Shown here: in pieces, positions 20,401 to 30,517 of the stretch
Layout of the letters: every line of letters begins with the position of its first letter
Position numbering within the stretch: position 1 is the stretch's first letter
Assembly: GCA_047967505.1 (NCBI GenBank)
Contig: CM106541.1
Source: Dipteris shenzhenensis
Lineage: Eukaryota > Polypodiophyta > Polypodiopsida > Gleicheniales
DNA: 64,000 nt
Direction: 5' to 3' (one strand)
Position numbers and translations under genes: made by a program
Notes under the pieces: model-generated
The model's input: the letters and a program-made list of their open reading frames with translations, nothing else
Database searches by the model: none
What the model was told of the DNA's origin: nothing

Positions 20401-22870
20401 CACACCTATGGCCGTGTTTTTATATGGTTGTGCATGACACTAAGGCAAAAATGGTGCGTTATGCTTGATCGACAATGCAAAGCATATCCGATGAACACAA
20501 TACTTTGCACACACCTTCAACTAGGTGTAATTGACTTACATGCAAAGTGGCACGCCCATCGCATAAGTGCTTGATCAGATAACACACCTAGCAGCGTGTT
20601 TTTTTACGGATGTGCATGGCACTAAGGCAAAAATGGTATTTAATGCTCGATCGACCATGCAAAGCATATCCGCTGGGCACGATACTTTGCACACACCTTC
20701 AAACTTGTGGAATAGACTTACATGCAAAGTGGCACGCCCATCCCATAATTGTTTGATCGGATAACATACCTAGCAGCGTGTTTTTTGACGAATGTGCATG
20801 ACACTAGAGTAAAAAAAGTATTTAATGCTCGATCGACCATGCAAATGATATCCGATGGGCACAAAACTTTTTGTATGCCTCAACCTAGGTGGTATTGAAA
20901 TGTTCTCAATGAGGCACACCCATCCGATAAGTACTTGGTCAAATAACACACCTAATGGCGTGTTTTTTTGCGAATGTGCATATCATTAGGAAAAAAATGG
21001 TGTATAATGCGTGATCGACCATGCAAATCATATCCGATGGTGACAATATGTTGCATGCACCTCAACATAGTTGAAACAAACTTGCGTGCAAAGTGGATCC
21101 CCCATCTGATAAGTGCTTATTTGAATATCACACCTATGGCCGTATTTTTATATGGTTGTGCATGACACTAAGGCAGAAACGGTGTGTTATGCTTGATCGA
21201 CAATACAAAGCATATCCGATGAACACAATACTTTGCACACACCTTCAACTAGGTGTAATTGACTTACATGCAAAGTGGCACGCCCATCGCATAAGTGCTT
21301 GATCAGATAACACACCTAGCAGCGTGTTTTTTTACGGATGTGCATGGCACTAAGGCAAAAATGGTATTTAATGCTCGATCAACCATGCAAAGCATATCGG
21401 ATGGGCACGATACTCTGCACACATCTTTAACTAGGTCTAATTGACTCACATGCAAAGTGGCATTCCCATCGCATAAGTTCTTGATCGGATAACACACCTA
21501 GCAGCATGTTTTTTTACGGATGTGCATGGCACTAAGGCAAAAATGGTATTTAATGCTCGATCGACCATGCAAAGCATATCCGATGGGCATAATACTTTTC
21601 TTATACCTCAACCTAGGTGGTATTAAAATGTTGTCAAAGAGGTACACCCATCCGATAAGTACTTGGTCAGATAACATACCTAAGGGCGTGTTTTTTTGCG
21701 GATGTGCATACCACTAGGGAAAAAACTGTGTATAATGTGTGATCGACCATGCAAATCATATCCGATAGTGACAATACTTTGCACACACTTCAACCTAGTT
21801 GAAACAGACTTGCGTGCAAACTGGAGCCCCCATCCGATAAGTACTAGTCTGAATAACACATCTAGGACTGCGTTTTTTGACAAATGTGCATGACACTAAG
21901 ACAAAAACGGTGTTTTATGCTTGATCGACAATGCAAAGCATATCCTATGGGCACAATACTTTGCACACACCTTCAACTAGGTAGAATCAACTTACATGCA
22001 AAGTGGCACTCCCATCCCATAAGTGCTTGATCATATAACATACCTAGCAGCGTGTTTTTTGACGGATGTGCATGACACTAGAGTAAAAATAGTATTTGAT
22101 GCTCGATTGACCATGCAAAGGATATCCAATGGGCACAAAACTTTTTTTACGCCTCAACCTAGGTGGTATTGAAATGTTCTCAATGAGGCACACCCATCCG
22201 ATAAGTACTTGGTCAGATAACACACCTAATGGCGTGTTTTTGTGCGAATGTGCATATCATTAGGGAAAAAATGGTGTATAATGCGTGATCGACCATGCAA
22301 ATCATATCCGATGGTGACAATACTTTGCACGCACCTCAACGTAGTTAAAACGGACTTGCGTGCAAAGTGGAGCCCCCATCTTATAAGTACTTATTTGAAT
22401 AACACACCTATGGCCGTGTTTTTATATGGTTGTGCATGACAGTAAGGCAGAAATAGTGTGTTATGCTTGATCGACAATGCAAAGCATATTGGATGGGCAC
22501 AATACTTTGCACACACCTTCAACTAGGTGGAATTGACTTACATGCAAAGTGGCATTCCCATCGCATAAGTACTTGATCGGATAACACACCTAGCAGCGTG
22601 TTTTTTTTATGGATGTGCATGATAGGAGCAAAAATAGTATTTAATGCTCGATGGACCATGCAAAGCATATCCGATGGGCACAACACTTTTTGTACACCTC
22701 AACTAGGTGGAATTGACTTACATGCAAAGTGGCACCCGCATCCCATTAGTGCTTGATTGGATAACGTACCTAGTAGGCTCATGTTTTTTTACGGATGTGC
22801 ATGACACTAGAGCAAAAATAGTATTTAATGCTTGATTGACCATGCAAAGGATAACTTGGCATGTCCACTT
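14500..22870. repeat. Tandem satellite, 182-bp monomer, about 46 copies
   Basis: GATCGACCATGCAAAGCATA recurs at 15193, 15375, 15557, 15739, 15921 and 16103, giving a period of 182 bp. Each monomer also carries TCCGATGGGCAC, AACACACCTA and GCGTGTTTTTT. Monomer variants alternate (TTTAATGCTCGATC, GTATAATGCGTGATC, TTATGCTTGATCGACAATG), and near-identical blocks recur 910 bp apart (16428 and 17338), showing higher-order structure of about five monomers. Four almost identical monomers lie at 15660-16430. Monomer length is not a multiple of 3 and the 60-80 codon ORFs on both strands are repeat by-products. The left edge is more diverged. Confidence 0.95.
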
Positions 22871-23005
22871 GATCGGATAACTTCTCCCACTAATAAATTA
22901 AGTACTAATTAAAAATTATAATAAATAAGTAGATTATTAAAAAGAGACTAATATTTATGTAATTGTTGCCACTGCAGCTTGCTTGCGAAGGACTCTCACA
23001 AAGGA

Positions 23006-24389
23006 GATGGCTATAGATTTTGTTCCAGGGATGGATGTGATTTTATGTAGCAAAAGAGAAGTAGTTGCATTTGCTACAATCCATGATAGTGATCCCAATT
23101 CACTTTGACACTTTCGAAGACTTGGCGAAGATAAGGTAGCAGTTACTGTATCAAAGATTCTTAGCGCACATGTTGAGCTAAAGTATAAATGTGGAGATAT
23201 GGAAACACTTGGAGATGTTATGCCCTACAATACATCCAACAAATCATTTATAGCATGGGACAAAGATGAGACTTATGCAACAGACATTATCAAGAATACA
23301 AAGTGCACCACCTTGGATTTTACTATAGGGGACATTTTACAAATGAGATCATTTGCAAATAAGATTGTAGCAGAAGGTGAAGTATTGGGATTTGAACAAG
23401 TGGAGCAATGGTCATTTGCACAGATGAGGATTCTAAAAGTCACTGATGATGGTATGGTTGATAACATAACATCCTTATGTGATCCCTACTATGAGGTAGG
23501 CAAGAATATGAGATGGAGCATGCAATTTTTAAACATGAGAAAGAGGCACGTGGTTTTCAATGATAAAGACAACGCATACTACAATATCAAAGGACCTAAA
23601 AAGCGTGCCCATGTGCCAGGCTCTATCACTTCAAATGTGGATGATTTCAATATACTCAATTATAGAAGTGACATCTTATCTGGAGTGGATGAGTTCATTG
23701 GTTCCAAGAAACAAAATGATTTTAGAAGCGAAGCCTTATCTGGGGTGGATGAATTCTTGCACAGTGAGAAGGGCAAAGGTTTCAATAGTGATGTCTTGTC
23801 AAGTGTGGATGAGTTCATGCATATTAACAAACCTGGTGTCAATCAAGGTTGTGGATTTGTGAAAGCCATGCAAGATGTCCCAATGAGTGATGTTCTCTCA
23901 GGAGTGGAAGAGTTTCAAGGTTCTCAATACTCTCGTAGAATATTGAATTCATTGAATGGTCCTAAGAGTATGTTAAAAATGAGGATGAGATCAACAGAGG
24001 ATTATTCAGTATTTAACTTTGATTGTGATATGAACAAGGATGCAACGACCAATCATGGATGCTTGGTTACAAACAAATGTGAGGAGAAGAAGTGCATAAA
24101 TACAGATAACAATGTGTACGAGGAACGAAAACGGTCATACATATGCATGAAGAGAAAGAGAATCCAGGCAGATCCACAAAAGCAACCAAAGAGGAAGAGA
24201 GTAATGAAGGAGGAGAACATTTTAATGCATTGGGATATCTATGTTGCAAGCGAAGATGTATGCGCTTCATTGATCTTGCAGACATCAGGGAATGTAGAGG
24301 ACACGTGTGGCAAAGAAGGGGAAGCGAAAGAAATGAATACCTTCTCACAAGTCTCTCTTGCTTTCTTCAGAATGGCAATAAAAGGCTAA
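23006..24389 (+). CDS. Transposase, N-terminal ORF (DUF8039-like; one in-frame TGA)
   Basis: The frame runs from ATG at 23006 (MAIDFVPGMDV) to 24389, with one TGA at 23106-23108 in the context NSL-stop-HFRRLGEDK; from 23199 it is open. The first 90 residues (ILCSKREVVAFATI, then LGEDKVAVTVSKIL, METLGDV and SFIAWDKD) resemble the plant transposon-associated DUF8039 region. Residues about 215-310 contain four copies of a motif like SDVLSGVDEF. A basic KRKRIQADPQKQPKRKR stretch near the end may be nuclear-localising. It overlaps the next ORF (24143-24389) in a different frame. Either a -1 shift, an unrecognised intron or an indel joins them. Coding beyond about 24240 in this frame is probably a shadow of the second ORF. 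Confidence 0.6.
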
Positions 24390-26479
24390 GTTCAAGACAA
24401 AAGGTAAAACCTCTCATAAATGGAAAAAGGATTTGCAATAAGGCATATCGCAATATTACTGGATTATCCCATGGTACATATTGGGATTTAGTCACCAAGG
24501 CAAAGGGCGGCAACAAATTTAGCATTCACGGTAATAGAGGAAGGTCCAAATCAAGAATCTCAACTGTCAGGGCAGCAGCAATTTTACAAAACTTCATACA
24601 TGAAAATGCTTTGCCTCAACCCCATATATCTACCAAACTCCCTAACGGTGACGCGATCACTGAAATGCACCTTCCAATGGGCTTGACAAAGCTCGAAGTA
24701 TTTGACTCTATTGCAGAAAAGCAAAGGCAAAGAGGGGATGCTGTAGCTTCTTCTCATACTTTGTATACTCTTTGGAAGAAGAACTTCGGATATGTTAAAA
24801 TCCCAAGGAGGCAAAAAATGTCAAAGTGCAATGTCTGTGATGATTTAAAGCGAGCGATTGAGAGTGCAACATGTCCAAATCAAAGGGAATTATACAAAAA
24901 AAACCGAAAATTTCATCATGACCTTATTCGACATTCCAGACAAAAATATGCATTTTGGAAGGAGCAAGCTATTTCGCATCCTGATGACTACATGTGTCTT
25001 ATTGTAGATGGCATGGATCAAAATACAACAACATTGCCTCGTTTTGTTGCCACTCCACCTAAATTACAAGGAAAGCACTTTCTAAAGACACATCTATGTG
25101 GAGTGTTAGTGCATGGAATTAAGTTCTTTGCAGATATATGGATTGATTCCTTGCATCTACATGATAGCAATCAAGTTGTAACATCTATTATGAAGGCAAT
25201 TCGCAATGTACATGCAGAAAAAGGTCGCCTGCCACCGACTTTGAGAATACAAGCTGATAATTGCTGGCAAGAAAATAAGAATGTATTTATGTTTGCCTTC
25301 TGCTCCATGCTAGTTGCTCATCGAATCTTCAATGAGGTCGAATGTGGATTTTTGTATGTTGGGCATACACATGAGGATATCGATCAGGTTTTTAGCACAG
25401 TCTCAAGGGAGCTTAAATGCAAGGATGTGGAGACAATAGATGACTTGGTAAGAAGATGTGGCAGGCAAGTTGGTGGTCGTAAGGAAAGTACAGTATGTGA
25501 GAGGCTCGAAAGAATGTATGATTGGAAGAGCTTCATTCTACCTTTCATACAAACGGGTGGTGATGCATTGACAGGTCATACCAATCCACACTACTTTCGT
25601 TTTTTTTTTAAAGATGAAAAACCCGTAATGCAATGGCAACAGTATTCTCATGATACAAAATGGGAACCTGAAGAACCTTACAGTCTCTTAACTTCAATTC
25701 CCAGCAAGGAAAGGTATCCAACATGGGCTCCTATACAAGAATTTAATGAGAGGTCTAATTGTGAAGAAATAGATGGATTAAAAGCATTTATTACATACAA
25801 AGAGGAAATGCTCCAGAGATATCTTGATTCGAAGCCTGCTTGGAGAGAACACACTACCACTGTAATTAACAAGACACGAAATTTAATAAAGGACCTTGAG
25901 AGAATGCGAGGCTCAAAGGATGTCAAGGAAAAATGCAATATGTTTTGGCCAAATGTTCATAACGATTTGCGCCCAGCTCCAGTCTTTGAAAATGATTTTG
26001 TATCATTACTCCCACGTCCATATTGTGGACCGAAGAAGAGAGAGTTTATGCCACAAGTAGATATAGAGGTTGATTGTTTTGTTGTGGTTCGGCCATCGGA
26101 TGATGAATATGAGAATGTGAAGTTTTGGGTTGCAAAAGTAGTTGATGTGCAAAGAGATGACCAAGGGAGAGCTACAACATTTACAGCGGTATGGTATGAG
26201 CCAAAGGGCAGGAAGGAGAATATGGATAACAACACATTATATACTAATTGTATAATGAAGGAGTGGGTCCCAAATGATGAAGCAGTCTCTCAAGTTTCGA
26301 CGAAGACAATCATAGTGTCTTGGCATTCAAGGGCAAAGAAATCAAAGAAGCACATGGGATATGAGGTAGAAGGAAAAATAAAAATACCACAGCAAACTAT
26401 TTTGCATATACACGAATTTTTAAGGATGCTCGCCATGGAGGAAGTAGAAGGAGATAGCGCAAATGAAGAATGTCCATGA
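24143..26479 (+). CDS. Transposase, catalytic ORF (DUF7869-like, DDE/RNase H-type motifs), up to 778 aa
   Basis: The conserved part starts near 24230 (LGYLCCKRRCM) with a Cys-rich lead, then HGNRGR and a CNVCDDLK zinc-binding-like pair. The putative core shows acidic motifs in order: VDGMD near residue 288, QADNCWQENKN near 372 and VGHTHEDIDQVFS near 410. This order is what I know from DUF7869-type proteins found in plant, animal and protist transposons. The C-terminal 200 residues (VDCFVVVRPSDDEYENVKFW, FTAVWYEP) look like a small beta-barrel/BAH-like domain. The ORF is intact and is the best-preserved gene in the window. It sits 1.3 kb inside the right TIR, as expected for the mobilising enzyme. 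The upstream in-frame ATG at 24143 is arbitrary because of the overlap with the preceding ORF. Confidence 0.8.
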   Translation: MHEEKENPGRSTKATKEEESNEGGEHFNALGYLCCKRRCMRFIDLADIRECRGHVWQRRGSERNEYLLTSLSCFLQNGNKRLSSRQKVKPLINGKRICNKAYRNITGLSHGTYWDLVTKAKGGNKFSIHGNRGRSKSRISTVRAAAILQNFIHENALPQPHISTKLPNGDAITEMHLPMGLTKLEVFDSIAEKQRQRGDAVASSHTLYTLWKKNFGYVKIPRRQKMSKCNVCDDLKRAIESATCPNQRELYKKNRKFHHDLIRHSRQKYAFWKEQAISHPDDYMCLIVDGMDQNTTTLPRFVATPPKLQGKHFLKTHLCGVLVHGIKFFADIWIDSLHLHDSNQVVTSIMKAIRNVHAEKGRLPPTLRIQADNCWQENKNVFMFAFCSMLVAHRIFNEVECGFLYVGHTHEDIDQVFSTVSRELKCKDVETIDDLVRRCGRQVGGRKESTVCERLERMYDWKSFILPFIQTGGDALTGHTNPHYFRFFFKDEKPVMQWQQYSHDTKWEPEEPYSLLTSIPSKERYPTWAPIQEFNERSNCEEIDGLKAFITYKEEMLQRYLDSKPAWREHTTTVINKTRNLIKDLERMRGSKDVKEKCNMFWPNVHNDLRPAPVFENDFVSLLPRPYCGPKKREFMPQVDIEVDCFVVVRPSDDEYENVKFWVAKVVDVQRDDQGRATTFTAVWYEPKGRKENMDNNTLYTNCIMKEWVPNDEAVSQVSTKTIIVSWHSRAKKSKKHMGYEVEGKIKIPQQTILHIHEFLRMLAMEEVEGDSANEECP

Positions 26480-26629
26480 TTAAAGCTTTGTATTGAAGTC
26501 CATTGATTCAGAAGGATTTTATTTGGGTACTAGGCAAGGAGCCAATCCAAGACAATTATAATCAGAGTCATCACCTCGTATGTCAAATGAGAGTCAAAAT
26601 ATGCACTGGATGTCACCCAAGGGTCAAGG

Positions 26630-27012
26630 CTTGCCAAGACAATAGGGAGTTAATGCAGATGGCACCTGGCAAGGGACTATCACATTGAGCAATAAGACAA
26701 TGGGGAGTCAATGCACCCAAGGGGCAAGGCTTGGCAAGATAACTTGTGGGAGTTAATGCAGATGGCACCTGTATTTTGCACTGGTGGATGTCACCCAAGG
26801 GTCAAGGCTTGGCAAGACAACAGGGAGTTAATGCAGATGGCACCTGGCAAGGGACTATCGCATTGAGCAATAAGACAATGGGGAGTCAATGCACCCAAGG
26901 GGCAAGGCTTGGCAAGACAAGCCTAGGTCAAATTATGCAGATGGCAACTGGCAAGGGACTATCGTGACATTGAGCAATAAGACAATGGGGTGTCAAATTA
27001 TGCAGATGGCAC
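26630..27012. repeat. Right subterminal minisatellite of giant element
   Basis: GGGAGTTAATGCAGATGGCA recurs at 26645, 26748 and 26823, with AGCAATAAGACAATGGGG(A/T)GTCAA and ACCCAAGGGGCAAGGCTTGG between. The main period is about 178 bp with partial inner copies. Confidence 0.85.
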
Positions 27013-27290
27013 GAATTGAGGCTCTTTAAGAGCAACAATTTAAATTGTAAACATATGTTCAATCTATATCATTTTGGATATAAAGACTCTAGCTAAGAGC
27101 AACGTCTCTCAATGTAATCATATACATAAAGCTACAATTGCTATTATCCCTCTTTGGTCTTATGGCATCATGTCTTCTTTCTATTTATTAAAAGTTTTGT
27201 TAAATTTTGTGCATATTGCCGAGTGACAATGTTATTTTCATGAAATATTTAAGTCTCCTTTCATGGATTTATAAATTTATCACGTCAACG

Positions 27291-27650
27291 AAAAACGTCA
27301 AGGAAAAATATTTAAAATAATTAAATTAACAAATAACTTAGATATAGCTAGAATTTCTAATATAGGATTATTTCAAATTCTTGCATGTTGGTGCAAAAGT
27401 ATAGATTGAAAAAACAATATTTGTATGTGAATATGATAGAGCCACAAAGTGAACTTTTGATTTGGGAAGGAAAAACGTCAAGGAAAAATATTAAAAATAA
27501 TTAAATTAACAAATAACTTAGATATAGCTAGAATTTATAATATAGGATTATTTCAAATTCTTGCATGTTGGTGCAAAAGTATAGATTGAAAAAACAATAT
27601 TTTTATGTGAATATGACAGTGCCACAAAGTGAACTTTTGATTTGGGAAGA
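27291..27650. repeat. 180-bp tandem duplication near right end
   Basis: The sequence from AAAAACGTCAAGGAAAAATA at 27291 to about 27470 is repeated almost exactly at 27471-27650. AT-rich; no ORF. Confidence 0.95.
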
Positions 27651-27752
27651 AACTTTTTAGAAAGTAAAATTTTGATTTGGAAAGGATATTTTCATAAAGT
27701 AAAGTTTTCATTTGGGAAGGATTTTTGGGCTTCGTCCAAAAACAACACAAAA

Positions 27753-27778
27753 AGTCCAAAATTAATGAAATAGGTGTT
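27753..27778 (-). repeat. Right terminal inverted repeat of giant element
   Basis: Reverse complement of 1261-1286 over all 26 bases; ends ...GAAATAGGTGTT. Confidence 0.9.
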
Positions 27779-27782
27779 CTAT
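27779..27782. repeat. Target-site duplication, right copy (CTAT)
   Basis: Identical to 1257-1260. Confidence 0.75.
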
Positions 27783-28021
27783 TCCGACTCTATAACCAGG
27801 AGCGTCTTCGTTGTTTCATCATCAAGCTCCAAGAATCCTCCTCCAACTTGTTTGGTGAGAGAGTCGAGATATGACCACTGTGCAGGCTCCTTGGGCGCCT
27901 TGCCACCAACACCTCCCTCAACTTCATCGATGTGTTTGTCTCCCTCCTTCTCTCGGGAATCACTATCACCTAACATCAAAGTCTCATCACAGTCCTCCTC
28001 TAGCCACTCACTACATCTCAA
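27779..28021 (-). pseudogene. LINE ORF1-like pseudogene, N-terminal part
   Basis: The minus-strand frame (RCSEWLEEDCDETLMLGDSD to TTKTLLVIESE) is acidic and ends exactly at the giant-element boundary. With one CTAT removed it continues in phase at 1256 with RARETTQKPWCENGKRHSV, leaving a single TAG that overlaps the target site. It is therefore the 5' half of the pseudogene at 1-1256. The domain itself is not distinctive; the assignment comes from the reconstruction. Confidence 0.6.
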
Positions 28022-28129
28022 TCGCTTCGCCTAAAGACTGAAACCGCCCCAGACAGGAAGGTAAACCCGTGCTCACGCACAAAGCTCGAGACCTCTCTGA
28101 CGATCCTGTTGGCTATCTTGCTTCCATAA

Positions 28130-28540
28130 TACAAGTCATCATCTTTAAATTTTATTTTTTTAAAACTTATGTTTGTCCATGGATTTATTTATTTATTTGG
28201 GCTAATTTACTTATTTAAGCTTTGTCTAAGAGGAGTGCACGTTATTCAAGCAGTGGACTTTATTTCATTTCAATGTATGGCATTGGCCTTGGCCCATGTT
28301 TTGGCCTAGGGCTTGGTCCATGTTTTGGCCATTTTTGTATCTTGTTTCCATAATACAAGTCGGCATCTTTCTTTATTTTTAAACTTATGTTTGTCCATGG
28401 ATTAATTTATTTATTGGGGTTAATTTATTTATTGAAGCCATGTCTAAGAGGACTGCACATTATTCAAGAGGGTAGGATTCGAACCCACAATGTTGTCTTT
28501 CCCACAATGTGAGCCCTACCACTAAGCTAAAGAGTGGAAG
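28130..28540 (-). repeat. tRNA-derived SINE-like repeat and partial second body
   Basis: On the minus strand 28540-28472 has an A-box-like TAGCTTAGTGGTAG and, 32 bases on, the B-box GGTTCGAATCC, the arrangement of a tRNA-type internal Pol III promoter. The body (28470-28360) contains CTTAGACATGGCTTCAATAA and CATGGACAAACATAAGTTTA. A second copy of the body without the tRNA head lies at 28250-28132. The anticodon arm does not fold as a normal tRNA by eye, so a SINE is favoured over a functional tRNA gene. Confidence 0.55.
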
Positions 28541-30500
28541 AGCATAACTAGTGCTAACTAAAATATTATAAATGGTCCCTCCTCCCCCTTCCCCTTTAGT
28601 ACTTGAGTTCTCCCCTCAAGTGGTCCCTAGTACCCCTCCCCCTTTAGCACTTGAGTTATCCCCTCAAATGGTCCCTCGTACCCCTCCCCCTTTAGCACTT
28701 GCCTTCTTCTTTAATGCCCCCTTCTTAAGTGGTCCCTCTTAATTGAAACTCCTCCCTCCTCCCTTTATCCCTTAGTTTAATCATGCCCTTTCCCTTTCCT
28801 TTTCACCCCTCTTCTCTTCTCCACAACTAATTAATGGTAATTTCCCATTTTTCAATGTTTGGTTGGACATACTCGATGGTGCTACTTTTTGGTGGCATGA
28901 TTTTGAGCATGGGTTGGTCTCTCCTTGAGCTTGTCATCCAGTGTGTTCCAAGGGCCTATTTCCACAGGGTCAATGCAAGCACCCAGCTACTCAATTCGTC
29001 CCCCTTCAATTCATGCATGAAAAACCATGGCGGTGGCAATGGAGATTTGTGCATTCGGGTGGCCTTTGGAGCATTTAAAAAATGGTCGACTCAATCGAGC
29101 ACCCGGGTGGCCTACCAATTATGAGCACAAAAAATGATTCCTAGATCCATGCCAAAAAAATGATTATTAGATCGGTGCCAAAAATGAGTCGTCTAATTCT
29201 TGACTGTGCATTTATGTAGTAATGTGCACAAAAGTACAAAATTTAATGGATAATTTCAATGCGCATGCAAGATAGGTCTGGTATGAGGCCTCCATTGAAC
29301 ATTCTAGTAGGATCTTCAACTTTAAGTCACACCTTCAACCTTTCCCCTTCAACTGTGTGTGGTGCCCACATAGCATTATGGAAACAACAAAAAATGTGGC
29401 ACTCAATGAACCAAATCCAAGCTCCATAAGCTATGTATTACTTCTCATGGCCTTTATTATAGTTCTTTATTCAACAAGACATAATAGAAGTCTTCCAAAG
29501 GTTTGCATCCAACATCCTTTTTTTAAAGATGATTTTTAAGGTATCTTGCATGACCCATAACTTATGCATTGCTCAAGGGAATTTGGTAAACTTTGTCTTC
29601 AAGTTGTAGTACACATTCCAAACTTGAACATGAGAGTAAAAAATTATGGAATAAGTATTTGAAACGAGACCATTAAAACATTACAAGTGCTATGTTGCAT
29701 GTGAAGCATGCATCCTAAAGACTATATGATATAGCAATTTATTCAAAAACATTAAAATTTTGTTCTATACATACATGCAACCAAGTAATCATTCTAAAGT
29801 ACACTACGTGAGCTTCTCCTCAACCCAAGGACACACCTAAATGACATCATTATGCATGGGTTAACGGGCCTCCAATGTTGTGCTAAAGTGATGCATACCC
29901 ATTTGAGGGCACGCTCCATAACTTTTTTTTTATTTGTTGAAAACCAAAACGGATTGAAAATTTGAAATCCAAACTATTGGGACTAGTGCATGGTGGTCTT
30001 AAAACATTGACAGTTGTTGGTATTGGTATCTATATTCACCCTAAAATGGAAGAAGTTGGAAAAGTGCAATTTGTGCATGTGCAAAGATATTTTAATAAAT
30101 CCAACACTATTTACAATTTTGAATTGTTTCTTTTTCCATGCACTTGCTTGCTATATAGCTCATAAGCATGCCAAAGGTCATTGCATTTAATAACCCGATA
30201 TGTGTCCTTTGGCCTATTTGTGTTTTGAAACATATTAGGCCACATTGCACTTGTTTGGGATATCCAAGTCTGCTGACGTGTATCACCGAATGGGCTAAAG
30301 TTTTGTTACACCTGCGAATTTTGAATTTTCACACCTCTCGCCCATCAAAATCTTGGCAGATTAAGTACCTGTGACTTGAACCTGCCCTGCAACCCACACA
30401 AACCCTGACGTGACCTTGCGCAGACTTTGGTTTGCCATTGTCTTCTTTTGGGTAAGTTGTCTTCTATTCTTTGTTTGCCTCACCAACTAGGTTCTCTGGG
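28541..30500. other. Pyrimidine-rich then AT-rich intergenic DNA
   Basis: At 28560-28800 short repeats of GGTCCCTCGTACCCCTCCCC and CTTGAGTT(C/A)TCCCCTCAA(G/A) occur. ORFs of 60-96 codons (28834-29124, 29357-29539, 29962-30165) have no recognisable content. No gene is supported. Confidence 0.5.
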
Positions 30501-30517
30501 TCTATTCTAGACTAATC

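Larger units (their letters stand above)
1261..27778. mobile_element. Giant TIR DNA transposon, about 26.5 kb, with transposase and peptidase-like cargo
   Basis: The ends are perfect 26-bp inverted repeats (1261-1286 and 27753-27778), flanked by the direct repeat CTAT (1257-1260 and 27779-27782). Excision of the element plus one CTAT joins two parts of a LINE ORF1 in the same reading phase, which independently supports both boundaries and the 4-bp target duplication. Inside are a plus-strand transposase near the right end, minus-strand cargo genes on the left, and an internal 182-bp satellite. A 4-bp duplication is known for Sola and Ginger elements and for TTAA-specific Kolobok, but I cannot assign a superfamily from motifs alone. 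Size and gene content are far beyond ordinary plant cut-and-paste elements. Some ORFs carry stops, so this copy may no longer be autonomous. Confidence 0.85.

Noticed and set aside
15665-22439. Many 64-77 codon ORFs recurring on both strands
   Set aside because: They follow the 182-bp satellite, whose length is not a multiple of three; the same sequence is open on both strands. Not genes.
14500-22870. Regularly spaced repeats as a possible CRISPR array
   Set aside because: The whole 182-bp unit is conserved, with no unique spacers, and the DNA is eukaryotic.
1261-27778. CACTA (En/Spm) or Mutator-type identity for the giant element
   Set aside because: The ends do not start with CACTA, the duplication is 4 bp rather than 3 or 9, and the transposase motifs are different.
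28472-28540. Functional tRNA gene
   Set aside because: A and B boxes are present, but I cannot form proper acceptor and anticodon stems by eye; a SINE head fits better.
29357-29539. 60-codon ORF with a hydrophobic segment (YVLLLMAFIIVLYS)
   Set aside because: Isolated, no homologue recognised, no conserved context; likely chance.
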